In this document: piece by piece, positions 29,201-33,907 of the stretch
Layout of the letters: each line of letters opens with the position of its first letter
Position numbering within the stretch: the stretch's first letter is position 1
Assembly (NCBI GenBank): GCA_947588645.1
Contig: CANPYO010000011.1
Span: forward strand, 1 to 37,318
Direction of reading: 5' to 3'
Source: an uncultured Akkermansia sp.
Lineage (GTDB): Bacteria > Verrucomicrobiota > Verrucomicrobiia > Verrucomicrobiales > Akkermansiaceae
DNA: 37,318 bases
Made by a program: the position numbers and the translations under genes
The notes under the pieces: generated by a model
Seen by the model: only the letters and a program-made list of their open reading frames with translations
The model's database searches: none
Told to the model about the DNA's origin: nothing

Positions 29201-30641
29201 CCGTGCGTTGGATGGCAAGTCGCTGGAGGCGACCATCGTGAGCGCCGGGGAGAATGGCTTGCTGGAGTTCCGCGGCGGTAGTCTGGGCAGTGTGGAGAAG
29301 GAGGGAACCGGGATCAAGGTGGGGCAAGGAGTGGATCGGGAGGCGTTTAAGAACCAGGTGAAGTTTACCGGAGTGGCCAATTTCCTGAAAGATCACGAGG
29401 TGACGATAGGCGATGACGGTATGGTCACCGTGACCATGAAGGAGAGCATGGAGAACAAATTTGAGCGCGTGATGCCCGATGCGAACAAGAACGCGTTGGC
29501 GGGTGCCTCAATGGTGTGGGATTCGCTGAAAGAGAAGTCGCAGACGCAGAGCTTCTTCGATGTGTTGTCCGACCCGGAATCCGACTACAAGCGCCTGATC
29601 AATGATCTGATTGTCAAGTACGACAACGGGGACAACAGTGACTTGGAGCGTGCTCTCACCTCAGTGGCGGGGGCGTCGATTGCGACGATAGCACCGGCCT
29701 TCATGGAGGATTTGCACCGCCAGATCAAGACGATTCGCAACCGCACGACCACCATGGCCGGCGATGTGAACTACGAAGCCTACGACACCCTGCCGCTCTG
29801 GCATGCGTGGATCAACGGCGAGGGCGGTTACCATAAGCTGGAGGCCGACGGCTATCTGCCCGGCTACACCCTCAACAACTGGGGCGGTACAGTGGGCGTG
29901 GACATCGATGTGACTCCGCGGACGACGATAGGCCTGGCGCTCTCGGCCATGTATGGTGATCTGAAGCCGGATTCTGCTGATTCCGCTACGGGTCAGTTGG
30001 ATACGACCTACCTGAGCGCGTTTGTACGAGCCAACCGGGGATCTTGGATTCACACCTTCGTGGTGAGCGGCGGTCTGGCGGACATCAAGCTGGATCGCAC
30101 GGTCAACTACGGCTCGAGCAGCTATCACGCCAATGGCAGCACGGATGGCTACGCTTTCGGAGCCATGTATGAGGTGGGATACACCCAGTTGATGAACGAG
30201 TCGGGTACTGTCGCGCTGCAGCCCGTGTTCAATGTCGAGGTGCGGCACGTCAACGTCGGAGGCTACTCGGAGAGTGGCAGCGATGCCGGTCTGAAGGTTG
30301 ACGACGTCAAGCAGGATCTCGTCACATTTGGCGTGGGTGCACGTTTGCAAAGCGTCGTTGGCAGTAACACCTTTAACCGCACGGCGATCTTCGAGGCGCG
30401 CGCGCTTCTCAAAGCCGATGTGGGCGACCGCTCCGGAAGGGCGAAGAACGGCATTGTCGACTCCGATTCGATGGCTGAGGTGGAGAGCGCTGAGGTGGGA
30501 GCGTTGGGCGTTGAAGTGGGCGCCGGCATCTCGATCCCGCTGGGCGTTGGGTCAGGTAGCATTTTCCTGGATGCCTCCCTCGAATGGCGTCGCGGCTGGA
30601 CCAGCGCCGATGCTTCTGTCGGCTACCGCATCAACTTCTAA
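14253..30641 (+). CDS. Giant type V autotransporter (5,462 aa)
   Basis: An N-terminal signal peptide (basic start, hydrophobic core to about residue 35) leads into a passenger of about 5,100 residues rich in Gly, Thr, Val and short beta-strand units (pattern GxLxVxGG, GSxLxL), as in autotransporter-associated beta-strand repeats that form a long beta-helix. Five Trp-marked junctions (near residues 714, 1695, 2435, 3102 and 3759) divide it into large blocks. Three tandem 22-residue repeats occupy 798-863. Acidic Pro-rich linkers lie near 1446, 3416 and 4107. The last 280 or so residues (from about 5180, LPLWHAWINGEGGYHKLEAD) form the outer-membrane barrel, ending in aromatic YRINF, the signal used by the BAM machinery. 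It is probably a surface adhesin or glycan-contact fibre; the ligand is unknown. The frame is intact across 16.4 kb. Confidence 0.95.
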   Translation: MKLHLPSGLRKALLACLAALALPTAGISTTIASASGIAAAFAALQAQVEAAPTETAQKTQDVSDRSGIGMEGSVTYSGWIFSMNVGEATPEGAQNQPLYGGGSDNVHVKYYHWVPNAGGTGMEYSTSADGTVESWNGRQTPAPGPDGKTGQQLWCFFDNHSSSNASIYHTLRLEGGDSSTTYSITSDFHSDAYSLCFGGLIVEEGQGGFTVGGTGKTEKIVLKTGTAEGVNFEALILSDFAFTTRNRTDNLAVSVESNANFRVGAGITMDFGRWVKVAENMSLNLSRIGSTETEGPANVTMGRGLDLGDQASLVVGEGVVLTVNDILTGTESASLVLETDSNVTLKGSQSSVGRLQLAAGSNLTSINPLTIYSMLTVSGGVLNVTGKLGIIDNATEAVLTIDGGGTVSAASLGGPGDGHAGRLKVGGASTFGTLTVGTQANSYTGDAFMARSLYVQNKAEGEGEDSVVTIYGNANFYDCIQGQDSYAMIVDGKSKVTIDGTLHGNNANHVLRNVKLDNGGELSVKGAVTFGNNYGLEVANGTATLNGGVTASFINISQGSLKLRGSLNVTGGMSVSGGVVSLDRVTMDQGMRMTLRGTGILDLTTGGITSIGEGQKLTLAIERTIDGAGGKLRLTDAVMSSLTSSLENKIGISISGAKWDYQLFDLDGLNAGAWTAGRAENFLKTFWSEGWRDEYTLSVDDTGMVHFSMGGELTWTGGEGNVWDTNAHNWNDDKTGDTGEAFATNDSVTFGADGVQRNVIVSGGLEPGDIVVTGATTYTFTGQGGAEGNNSISAVGSLYVQEGSTASFGSLEEFSVEGNVYVQGASTASFDQLGTLSVAGNLYVDGGSTVSFDQLETLNVVGGTVSGSLNLGSAIEAKNLGGVVVEESGRIILPESTAEGWSGTMLSGDGTVVLDAAVAGGGEDGAVIVTVDQNNNLFAALFAAGDANIQRDGAHAGIGRFEVASGTTLVLADGNIGKGLSLIRNLAVQKGAILQLSANVLDNSDSGYTSVGTLVLSGGEEGEAAVLENTGAQVWVKWNWELEDDATVRNSGSGDFNITGSATLNAHGHTLTLEAPEGEQRTFWFGEASGTSSFGASEDSSGVVRLNSGVRLNFNTTNGASFSGYTMSLVEGSTLEMRKNATFGALSGTGDVSFSNSSVTMTLAGESAVAYTGTIASGGNGTIVVDNGATFLLGDGANIGNTVNVFGTLSTEAAQEDAAVKASASVRTLNVAEGAEVSLGEGSILSVGNLNGIVPEGSSSVDYGSITGAGTLRLTASTGSYGGNIGSDFEYDAAAGVFTLNGQFTGANLTVTSGTLALGRGNDDDTVREIPTVATVHTDGKLSLAAGNYGMVIYLDAVDNNTELLHWSGDVEIEVLSGKGRVTVENSENTLTISGEATEEQVFTGNVCPGGNGTVNLTGTMHLGDGASFGNTVKVTGTLAMPAVLKENPDENPDEDPFKEISATVKRLHVGEGGKVQLGRNTTLNVTELAGADGGYGSITGEGTLNLTPAGGGSGGTDRSFGGEISVRRLVYHGSGSESPFTLDQGFGGTSLEVIGGVLAFGANTMLGKEGEGMSWVIEGDSQLDLSAYELTLAATAVDLTIDARGETGSDREALKLGYENGIQFDTLQKLAEAGLLKLTLQGVEGRYHLLEGDELGVPQAELQEFLNNILWSTDERISVTIDVHGYLTVEVGHTLTWNPENTEGTWEAYTEEIENKPWIDNSATGEEKEEQEESGDLGYAFHDGDRVVFSDSTTTPHTITIAEGGVTAGKMTVQGGTWTFSGGALTVTGGLWLEGEGSRATFSGNGDKNFGGSEDSPGIHLGEGTELVITQGGDANWATGGANYVEGEGSIVLEGLTVNNGANGVGLLWVFMGAGDGTLTSPQIGALKLRNGTVLTMAGEMGGSGRGHALGNFKDIYVEDGSTLIISSLALGAKNHTNNVLHVAGDGAADQGGALVLNNANIDWDIKAEADATIVTGTGITYANHTLDLNGHTLTLALGAALTLNTGTVLSGDADGNSTLVKTGNVRMTMESGTITATEGLFGTIDVRGGELWVKDNDLGGWGVKLTEGATLFAGVSGAGEVRMGFLDGDGGVIENYTSNQAYHPILILTGGEGIEKTSGAMFRGASGTGTSYLNLRKEGAGKQIFSAGNFGRLHTVTVSGGELEFAGSGTVVGTVDLSEGSKLTLSGRTADTGNETENSVNIGGAVTLAGEAELVIGDETGEEINDSYYVQIADLSGESGTRIAGPGTLRLTAASGNFDGTVSSKLVYAGGSTGSYTLATYSGGDLTIESGTLKVTAGGIASLTRLTMNDGASLELVSGDLSLGVDGMRVDVTLDGSSALRFSALGGEEGQKLVLGGGAQLTEESEGSLRLVLSDALLEGWASGEVQLVEWGDKYNDWKDVIELDTSSVLNYKNLQLNEEGMLIWSEPIEEADYTWTNSQHEGSSFVWTSTKEDWDTRGAYVNDADQVVHILNDETGDLTIKIDGADTNDEGIVAGNLTLGGVGKIILQVKDGASVIALDTLAVKGNMEINVDADISVDTYVGGELRVGKHKTVYYMRTDAQRNTLQTTGITLMEESSRIYLEEDATLIMGPNANVKRKEEVEGECHITGTGTFEVDLDRNSSGAHEFDSEGVVIDEGVRVNLRSSGTNVNTKWDFFKNLDVRGTAHLYGCEVVLRGNNVIHAVDASEFDEEWNGNRSHITFDQNHESTIFETDLALEHAGFSVSHGTVTMHKLTTLYYTQTGGEVTVKGEYTTDEDGITREDGIAMEVNGNFTLNNSTLRVAGTLRVEGTFASSGGNSTLEADSLVLLGGADADFDSRQIRLSRDGRLVKNGGGRQQLRWATEGETYEIGGTVIVEAGILQLGNGYRTNNFSAGTLTVGENATFRLIERGTLILRGGLTLRQGGMVNVGGTGADGAYQNQCLAGVLEVNGALQDGSLQGNLGGSINLYSNGGLVIKHIKSEENKADNALGELSLKTSGGNTYDHKTDHQLTFLCDKEGYASINLGNLSAENQTQSLTIMLRGLDTYVEAHADQEDNGGWDFDLFNLGVTPEGEEQQYSQVRVALLEMYRSEVLTLGNLAYEWELTEDGHVLITRRLAELSWSAGEGDHGQWMIWQAGLDTGSWDGGQDWSPGQRVRFKGNGQDATITLAEDVQTGKLVTEGRGRGTFIFDGGHTITVSVVEVGTNCEFRTDMQLEGEMSIQGVQSNEARGKTVTFNGGTLRMQEGGSVYLGEGATLDLENATLSHGSGEERHRFFGDGGTVRVGVESDLHRMNFEEGVTVEVVGSPVEASTLTDLEIGGLLKYSGMGLNLAGTNEIGSMDVEKLNGMLTLGEGHVSTTITGEEGLTLAQGFSATAGAMTVNKGNFEVSGEFTLGNGASVTVLGGSLILHDGVSNSGAEGDEGVVYVQMADLNDDPGAPSGDDPDAPSEEVSGDLQLLNADGGDSVFVGSVSVEGNLSKAGAGKQTIRAGAENSTFWVGGNVSVEEGVLELSSDTAGGEIDGDVTVSAGSFSWQGEAGLAVGGSVTASGTGEFGMTNGRIAGSLTVESEARAEFSVGTTTVTGRIEAQGEVSLRDGGVLDTLGGELEQVSIRSGAVLKTGDVATIGRLVVDGGGLEVKDNGTLTIGEIQEGGELTHLHLGAVSTLNAGGLRLQGAGAITWEGSALLNLQGSEKIRLGEGFSLEGQEMSEGRLRIHLTQEFLNQYEQSGSGTFFALSEGVVWDSAWSQYFLLECDATRTYNGLHIDEDGYLVWEGRVGVEWTGGHGGTWSDDDNWVNANDPNRNPEGQDVYFTDEADGNVNIDGNVSPKNVFVDSGEYQFVGDGGINMQETGDGMSGALVVGGNGRDAKLTLNVDNVNLPTIRLEKMGTLVVARKDALTGSVEDGNATKIKFMGGVLEYSGDVVLEGIDLSRYVADRKEGSTEMARVNVSNDEAYEGQEVVWGRTEVEIQGDDGEESRVEVEVDEVKGNSGLRLALDEKGMEKGGDGHLTLEWKDVAPEIPENPEDLEIIDHAGEIAVRGGELEYKVHHDAENPVESSRLGGDATVDEAGTLILTVAEDSSGTLDYAGKLAGKGSVELRANEGTVRVSGDNSGFGGRIVINASPKKPDDTDPDNPSVSASSEPGGEEPQLDTRGAIVVQETNALGGAGTTLVLESGKLTGDKQEEMEVPPTQGEEGGEPETVMVQVPVEVQAGTVAVTGTDGVGTRLSYVTLTGKVTGEGTVTAANEVALTGSLSEFKGSLNTEELGIWKIQSDDRNLAMKLAGAGIVNFAAEGETTFSGSVEGSLVLEQSGDGILTVTSVDTSKDAKLKGNITLGNAAALMAVWNGSELVDGDEDGSTVITLANVELGVGGITTKGDEARLNVNTAVGGRGAATRAADVGSMAGTVNVNGMDGSMLDNITINEGGQLIGVTGTYAPDRDHRMLLYFGEENATNVEEQKGDRKALIVGRKDSEQNDFRLEVAKNRLEVEVEGEDEPSVDYVMQVAFSSDIYGLLRESEKANKDAEQQVGKVWLRLLQSGTVDRGGEEISLDLTKMDDGVAQLLGYSAELELEEDGYLLLSGTTDNLYIVMDGEFSDKATVDQEGLLVGKDSVIVLDRKTLTLQMNGADANRDNPVLRNLLGTKGTTLHVINEAWKDAEPDKKGDRVTLVLDNTWVDEIRHDSTDLDGALLTQARGVDTVFEGSILGGVIEEGEDGIEKREGGVDVNKTGLGTLTVGGDYTLVDGSTTIVQGALVLRGESNRMEDLNFAYVTKQDTAHDEDQRGLVLDGGTTTIVGRITDLNNSAEGNDIVLRNNANLELEGESELASTSIIGEGWNTGTVTLKKNEEGKGASLSFVGPDDADGDGKADAHLSGVAVQMEDGTTLDVGKGNNRLTALNGAGTLKSDGSGTSENSGTLTVGGGSFSGRLDVSGSGSAGTLAVEAGKSFTLNNATGAAQKHEDDSAWDVKLGNGSRLTVDVSGRSYLALGDVTLGNGNLTVDFGNRALDGKSLEATIVSAGENGLLEFRGGSLGSVEKEGTGIKVGQGVDREAFKNQVKFTGVANFLKDHEVTIGDDGMVTVTMKESMENKFERVMPDANKNALAGASMVWDSLKEKSQTQSFFDVLSDPESDYKRLINDLIVKYDNGDNSDLERALTSVAGASIATIAPAFMEDLHRQIKTIRNRTTTMAGDVNYEAYDTLPLWHAWINGEGGYHKLEADGYLPGYTLNNWGGTVGVDIDVTPRTTIGLALSAMYGDLKPDSADSATGQLDTTYLSAFVRANRGSWIHTFVVSGGLADIKLDRTVNYGSSSYHANGSTDGYAFGAMYEVGYTQLMNESGTVALQPVFNVEVRHVNVGGYSESGSDAGLKVDDVKQDLVTFGVGARLQSVVGSNTFNRTAIFEARALLKADVGDRSGRAKNGIVDSDSMAEVESAEVGALGVEVGAGISIPLGVGSGSIFLDASLEWRRGWTSADASVGYRINF
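16644..16841 (+). repeat. Three tandem 66-bp coding repeats in the autotransporter
   Basis: Three in-frame units of 22 residues read LYVQEGSTASF, VYVQGASTASFDQL and LYVDGGSTVSFDQL, each followed by a similar strand (FSVEGN, LSVAGN, LNVVGG). DNA similarity is high between units, pointing to recent slippage or unequal exchange. Confidence 0.85.
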
Positions 30642-30644
30642 AGT

Positions 30645-30670
30645 CCAAATCGTACATCTTGTACATAGGC
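30645..30670. repeat. Dispersed intergenic repeat, copy 6 (partial)
   Basis: CCAAATCGTACATCTTGTAC followed by ATAGGC, the reverse complement of the GTACGATTTGG core, starting 4 nt after the autotransporter stop. Confidence 0.65.
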
Positions 30671-30759
30671 AGACACCGTTTGCCTCCGTCTCCCGCCGCT
30701 TTCGAACCAGTACCGCGCACGGTTTCATCATATTCCTTAGCTAAAGCTTTGCATAGCCC

Positions 30760-30831
30760 GCGCCGCAGGCGCGCTAGCATTCAAGTCGTACATCGTACAT
30801 CGTACATAGGCAACCGCAAATGCGGTTGCCT
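30760..30831. repeat. Dispersed intergenic repeat, copy 7 (with strong hairpin)
   Basis: A GCGC-rich palindrome (CCGCGCCGCAGGCGCGC), three tandem CGTACAT heptamers (30787-30807) and a perfect 10-bp hairpin AGGCAACCGC-AAAT-GCGGTTGCCT (30808-30831). Modules are in reverse order relative to copy 1. The hairpin could help end autotransporter transcription, but only two T follow. Confidence 0.8.
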
Positions 30832-30843
30832 TGTGGATGCCGC

Positions 30844-30871
30844 TTGACAAAAGCGCGTCGTGGGGTAAAAT
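30844..30871 (+). promoter_or_regulatory. Promoter of the HD phosphohydrolase gene
   Basis: Consensus TTGACA (30844-30849), a 16-bp spacer and TAAAAT (30866-30871): the best sigma-70-type promoter in the window. The transcript would begin near 30878, shortly before the GGGAGGA ribosome-binding site at 30883-30889. Confidence 0.75.
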
Positions 30872-30895
30872 AGGGGGCAAATGGGAGGATTTACA

Positions 30896-32440
30896 ATGAA
30901 TATCAAGCGCTCGCTGCGAGGAATGGGCGGTTGGCAGATTCAGCTGCTGGTGGCCGTGGTAGGGCTGGTGCTTTTGGGGCTCATATTCATATGGAGGGCT
31001 CCCGAGCAAAGGGTGGGATTTCGGCTGGCCTGGTTGGGACTTACGGGGGTTGGGATGGGCATATTGTACAGAGTGTACCACCAGAGGACAGAGCTGAGTT
31101 GGAAGAGGTTGTCGCTGCTGATGCTGCTCATCGTCCTGCAGGTGCTGCTCATCCAATTTTGGCTGTGTCAGATACCCTTCAACATTCTGGGGCATCCCGT
31201 ATCGGAAGGACAGCTGATGCTGGTGTTGCCTTATGGTTTGGCGCCGATGGCCGCATCGGTGTTGCTGGGAAGGAAGCTGGGAGTATTTGCCACACTCTGT
31301 ACGACGTTCATTGGGACGGCGCTCATGCCGACGGACTTTGCGATGGCGAATTATGTAGTACTCAGTTTGTTGGCTGGGTTAATCGGAGCACTGCTCTGCG
31401 ATCGGGTGGAGAAGCGCGATAAGATCACCAAGGCAGGGTTTGTGACGGGTGCGGCCGTTTTTGTGGCGGCGTCTGCGCTCGGGTGCTTCCGCGAGACAGA
31501 TCTATCCATGCTTCACGGCGGTTTCAACGTGGGCGTGTTTTTGTGTGAAGCGGTCGCGGCGGTTGTGATGGGCATCATTGTGAGCTCGTTGACGGGAGGA
31601 TTGACTCCGTTTTTGGAGATCTGGTTCAACATATCCACACACATGACCTGGCTGGAGTGGTCGGACATGAACCACCCCGTACTCAGGGAGCTGCAGATGA
31701 AGGCTCCGGGTACATTCCACCACAGCTTGTGCGTTCAGAGGTTGGCTGAAGCGGCGGCCGGGGCTGTCGGCGCGGATGTGACGTGTGCCGGGGTCTGTGG
31801 CTTGTACCACGACATTGGCAAGTTGAAGAATCCGGATTATTTTACGGAAAATATCGGCAACCACGCCTTCTCTCCCCACAATAATCTGACGGCGGAAGTC
31901 TCTTCCTACACGATCATTAAGCACGTGAAGGACGGCGTGGAGATAGCTTACAAGAATAAGCTGAACAGCCGCATCATCGACGCCATTCGTGAGCACCACG
32001 GCACGCAGCTTCCCGCTTCTGGTTGTTTTTATCGCAAGGCGATGGAGAGCTATGTGGAGGAGAAAAAGAAGTTTGACGAGGGGCTTATCGACACCTGTCC
32101 GACGGAGGTGGACAAGGCGAAGTTTGTTTATGAGGGACCGATCCCGCAGACGCGAGAGTCGGGAATCGTGAGTATGGCGGATGCGGTGGAGAGTGCGACG
32201 CGGTCGCTGGTGAATCCTACGGAAAAGGATCGCCGGGAGATGATCGACAGGATCTTCCGCGAGAGGATGCTGGACGGGCATTTGAAAGACTGCCAGCTCA
32301 CGCTGGGGGAGCTTGATAAAATCAAGGAATCCTTCCTTACGACACTCATCTCGATGGATCATACCCGCATCGCTTACCCGCCTCGGACGGGTCTGGATGA
32401 CGAGGTGGTTCCTGCGGCATCGGCAGGGCAGGTCAAATAG
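30896..32440 (+). CDS. Membrane HD-domain phosphohydrolase (PgpH-like)
   Basis: The start is ATG 30896, placed 6 nt after GGGAGGA; the ATG at 30881 overlaps that ribosome-binding site. Seven or so hydrophobic segments fill residues 15-245. The C-terminal half is an HD domain with KAPGTFHHS (His275/His276), YHDIGK (His305, Asp306) and REHHGT near residue 365, the metal ligands of the 7TM-HD family. LEWSDMNHPVLRELQMKAPG before the HD domain is typical of PgpH/YqfF, which hydrolyse cyclic di-AMP. The large N-terminal extracellular domain of PgpH is missing, so sensing may differ. The BASS gene starts 5 nt after its stop, implying one operon. Substrate is inferred from the family. Confidence 0.88.
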   Translation: MNIKRSLRGMGGWQIQLLVAVVGLVLLGLIFIWRAPEQRVGFRLAWLGLTGVGMGILYRVYHQRTELSWKRLSLLMLLIVLQVLLIQFWLCQIPFNILGHPVSEGQLMLVLPYGLAPMAASVLLGRKLGVFATLCTTFIGTALMPTDFAMANYVVLSLLAGLIGALLCDRVEKRDKITKAGFVTGAAVFVAASALGCFRETDLSMLHGGFNVGVFLCEAVAAVVMGIIVSSLTGGLTPFLEIWFNISTHMTWLEWSDMNHPVLRELQMKAPGTFHHSLCVQRLAEAAAGAVGADVTCAGVCGLYHDIGKLKNPDYFTENIGNHAFSPHNNLTAEVSSYTIIKHVKDGVEIAYKNKLNSRIIDAIREHHGTQLPASGCFYRKAMESYVEEKKKFDEGLIDTCPTEVDKAKFVYEGPIPQTRESGIVSMADAVESATRSLVNPTEKDRREMIDRIFRERMLDGHLKDCQLTLGELDKIKESFLTTLISMDHTRIAYPPRTGLDDEVVPAASAGQVK

Positions 32441-32445
32441 GCGTC

Positions 32446-33348
32446 ATGAAGCAGCAGTTGCGCAGTGTGAGCATGGTGCTCGCTTTTGTGGTGGGTGGCA
32501 TTTTCCACAAGCAGATAGCCCCTTTCGAGTGGTGGCTGCCCATCGGTATATCCATCATGTTGAGCATCACGTTCGTGGGGCTGGATGTGCGCAAGCTCAA
32601 ACCCGTGCGCATGCACTTGAGGCTGCTGTTGAGTATCCAGGCGCTGGGGATAGGAAGCTGGGGACTGGTGCGGCTTGCGGGGTACCCGGTGTTGGCGGAA
32701 TCGCTGTACTATTGTGCAGCGGCGCCCATCGCCAGTGCGAGTCCGATCATTGTGGGACTGCTGCGTGGGAATGTGGAGTTTTCAACTACGGCAATGGTGC
32801 TCAGCCAGGTGGTGTTTGCGGTGGTAACTCCCTTCATCCTGCCTTTGGTGGTGCATGGCGATTCCCTGAGCTATATGGAGTTGATGGGAGTGGTAGCCTG
32901 GCAGATATTTGTCGTGCTGGGGGTGCCCGCGCTCATCTCCCTGACCTTGAGGTTGGCGTATCCTCCCTGCCGGGAGTGGGCGCCGAAGCTTAAGGATCTG
33001 TCGCTGGGCATTTGGGTGGCTAATTTGGTCGTGCTCACGGCGGGCGGAGTGCAGCGTATCGTGGAGCGCGGTTACAGTTTTCACGACATGTGGCCGATGA
33101 TGCTGGGCGCGGCAGCCGTCTGCCTGGTCGGCTTCACTGCAGGGTATCGGCTTGGCTACCCCAATTTGAAACGCGAGTGTTCCCAAGGACTTGGTCAGAA
33201 AAATACGGTACTCACGCTCTACATGGCTGCACAGAGTTATGCTTCACCCCTCGCTTACATCGGCCCTGTCTTTTACGTCTTTTGCCACAACATGGCCAAT
33301 GCCATTCAGCTCACTCTCGCCGGCAAGGAAAGAGAGAAAAGGGGGTAG
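32446..33348 (+). CDS. BASS-family (bile acid:sodium symporter-like) transporter
   Basis: 300 residues with nine or ten predicted membrane segments and short loops. The C-terminal GLGQKNTVLTLYMAAQSY is close to the signature of the bile acid:Na+ symporter superfamily, and AAAPIASASPIIVGLL near residue 90 fits its N-terminal discontinuous helix. Members carry organic anions, pantoate or bile acids with Na+; which of these applies here cannot be told. ATG 32446 follows the HD gene by 5 nt, without its own promoter. It ends convergent with the galactose cluster, separated by dispersed repeat copy 8. Confidence 0.75.
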   Translation: MKQQLRSVSMVLAFVVGGIFHKQIAPFEWWLPIGISIMLSITFVGLDVRKLKPVRMHLRLLLSIQALGIGSWGLVRLAGYPVLAESLYYCAAAPIASASPIIVGLLRGNVEFSTTAMVLSQVVFAVVTPFILPLVVHGDSLSYMELMGVVAWQIFVVLGVPALISLTLRLAYPPCREWAPKLKDLSLGIWVANLVVLTAGGVQRIVERGYSFHDMWPMMLGAAAVCLVGFTAGYRLGYPNLKRECSQGLGQKNTVLTLYMAAQSYASPLAYIGPVFYVFCHNMANAIQLTLAGKEREKRG

Positions 33349-33351
33349 GCA

Positions 33352-33386
33352 TTTACGATTTACGATGAACTACTTACGATTTGGGG
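33352..33386. repeat. Dispersed intergenic repeat, copy 8
   Basis: TTTACGATTTACGATGAACT followed by ACTTACGATTTGGGG, located between two convergent genes. The GCGC palindrome is degraded. Confidence 0.7.
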
Positions 33387-33420
33387 TGCGTGTTTGCAGT
33401 TCCGCAAAAGACGGCGGTTT

Positions 33421-33876
33421 TCACTTCGTAACCTTGTCAAGTATGCCGCGGAACATGGTGTAGAGTTCCCGGCATTCGGCATCGCTCAAATCGAAGTCAT
33501 CCATGAGCGCTTTATCGCCGACAACACGACCGCCGAGTGATTGCCCGTTTTCGGCGTAGAGATAGAAGATGCGCGGGGAGTCATCGTTGCGATTGCCGGA
33601 GGTCTCGTCGCGGTAATATTCCTCACCCACTACGCGCACCTTGTCCGGCGTGAGGATTTCGCGCACGCGTGCAAGCTGGGCGGCGTTCAGGCGGTAGATC
33701 TGCTCTTTTTTGAGCAGCCACCCCGGCATGCGCGGGGTGATGGCGACACGCTCGGACTGCAAGGCTTCCGCCACGGCCTCGCGGCTGACGGAACCGTATG
33801 GACGTGCGCACATCACGAGCGCACAGGCAACTGCGCAGACCCATGCTATGCCGGTTGATGGAAACGCACGTCTCAT
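33421..33876 (-). CDS. Small exported protein of unknown function
   Basis: The likely start is ATG 33874-33876 (MRRAFPSTGIAW), giving 151 residues; the longer frame up to 33948 would overlap the symporter gene. Residues 1-28 form a signal peptide or anchor (two Arg, then a hydrophobic core with Cys residues). The mature part is mixed alpha/beta with no motif I know (EAVAEALQSERVAITPRMPG, YLYAENGQSLGGRVVGD). It begins 31 nt after the symporter stop on the same strand, so it is probably the last gene of the galactose cluster. A role with the symporter is only guilt by association. Confidence 0.7.
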   Translation of the reverse strand: MRRAFPSTGIAWVCAVACALVMCARPYGSVSREAVAEALQSERVAITPRMPGWLLKKEQIYRLNAAQLARVREILTPDKVRVVGEEYYRDETSGNRNDDSPRIFYLYAENGQSLGGRVVGDKALMDDFDLSDAECRELYTMFRGILDKVTK

Positions 33877-33907
33877 ACGGTAGAAGATGCTCCGAAATCT
33901 GGCCGTC

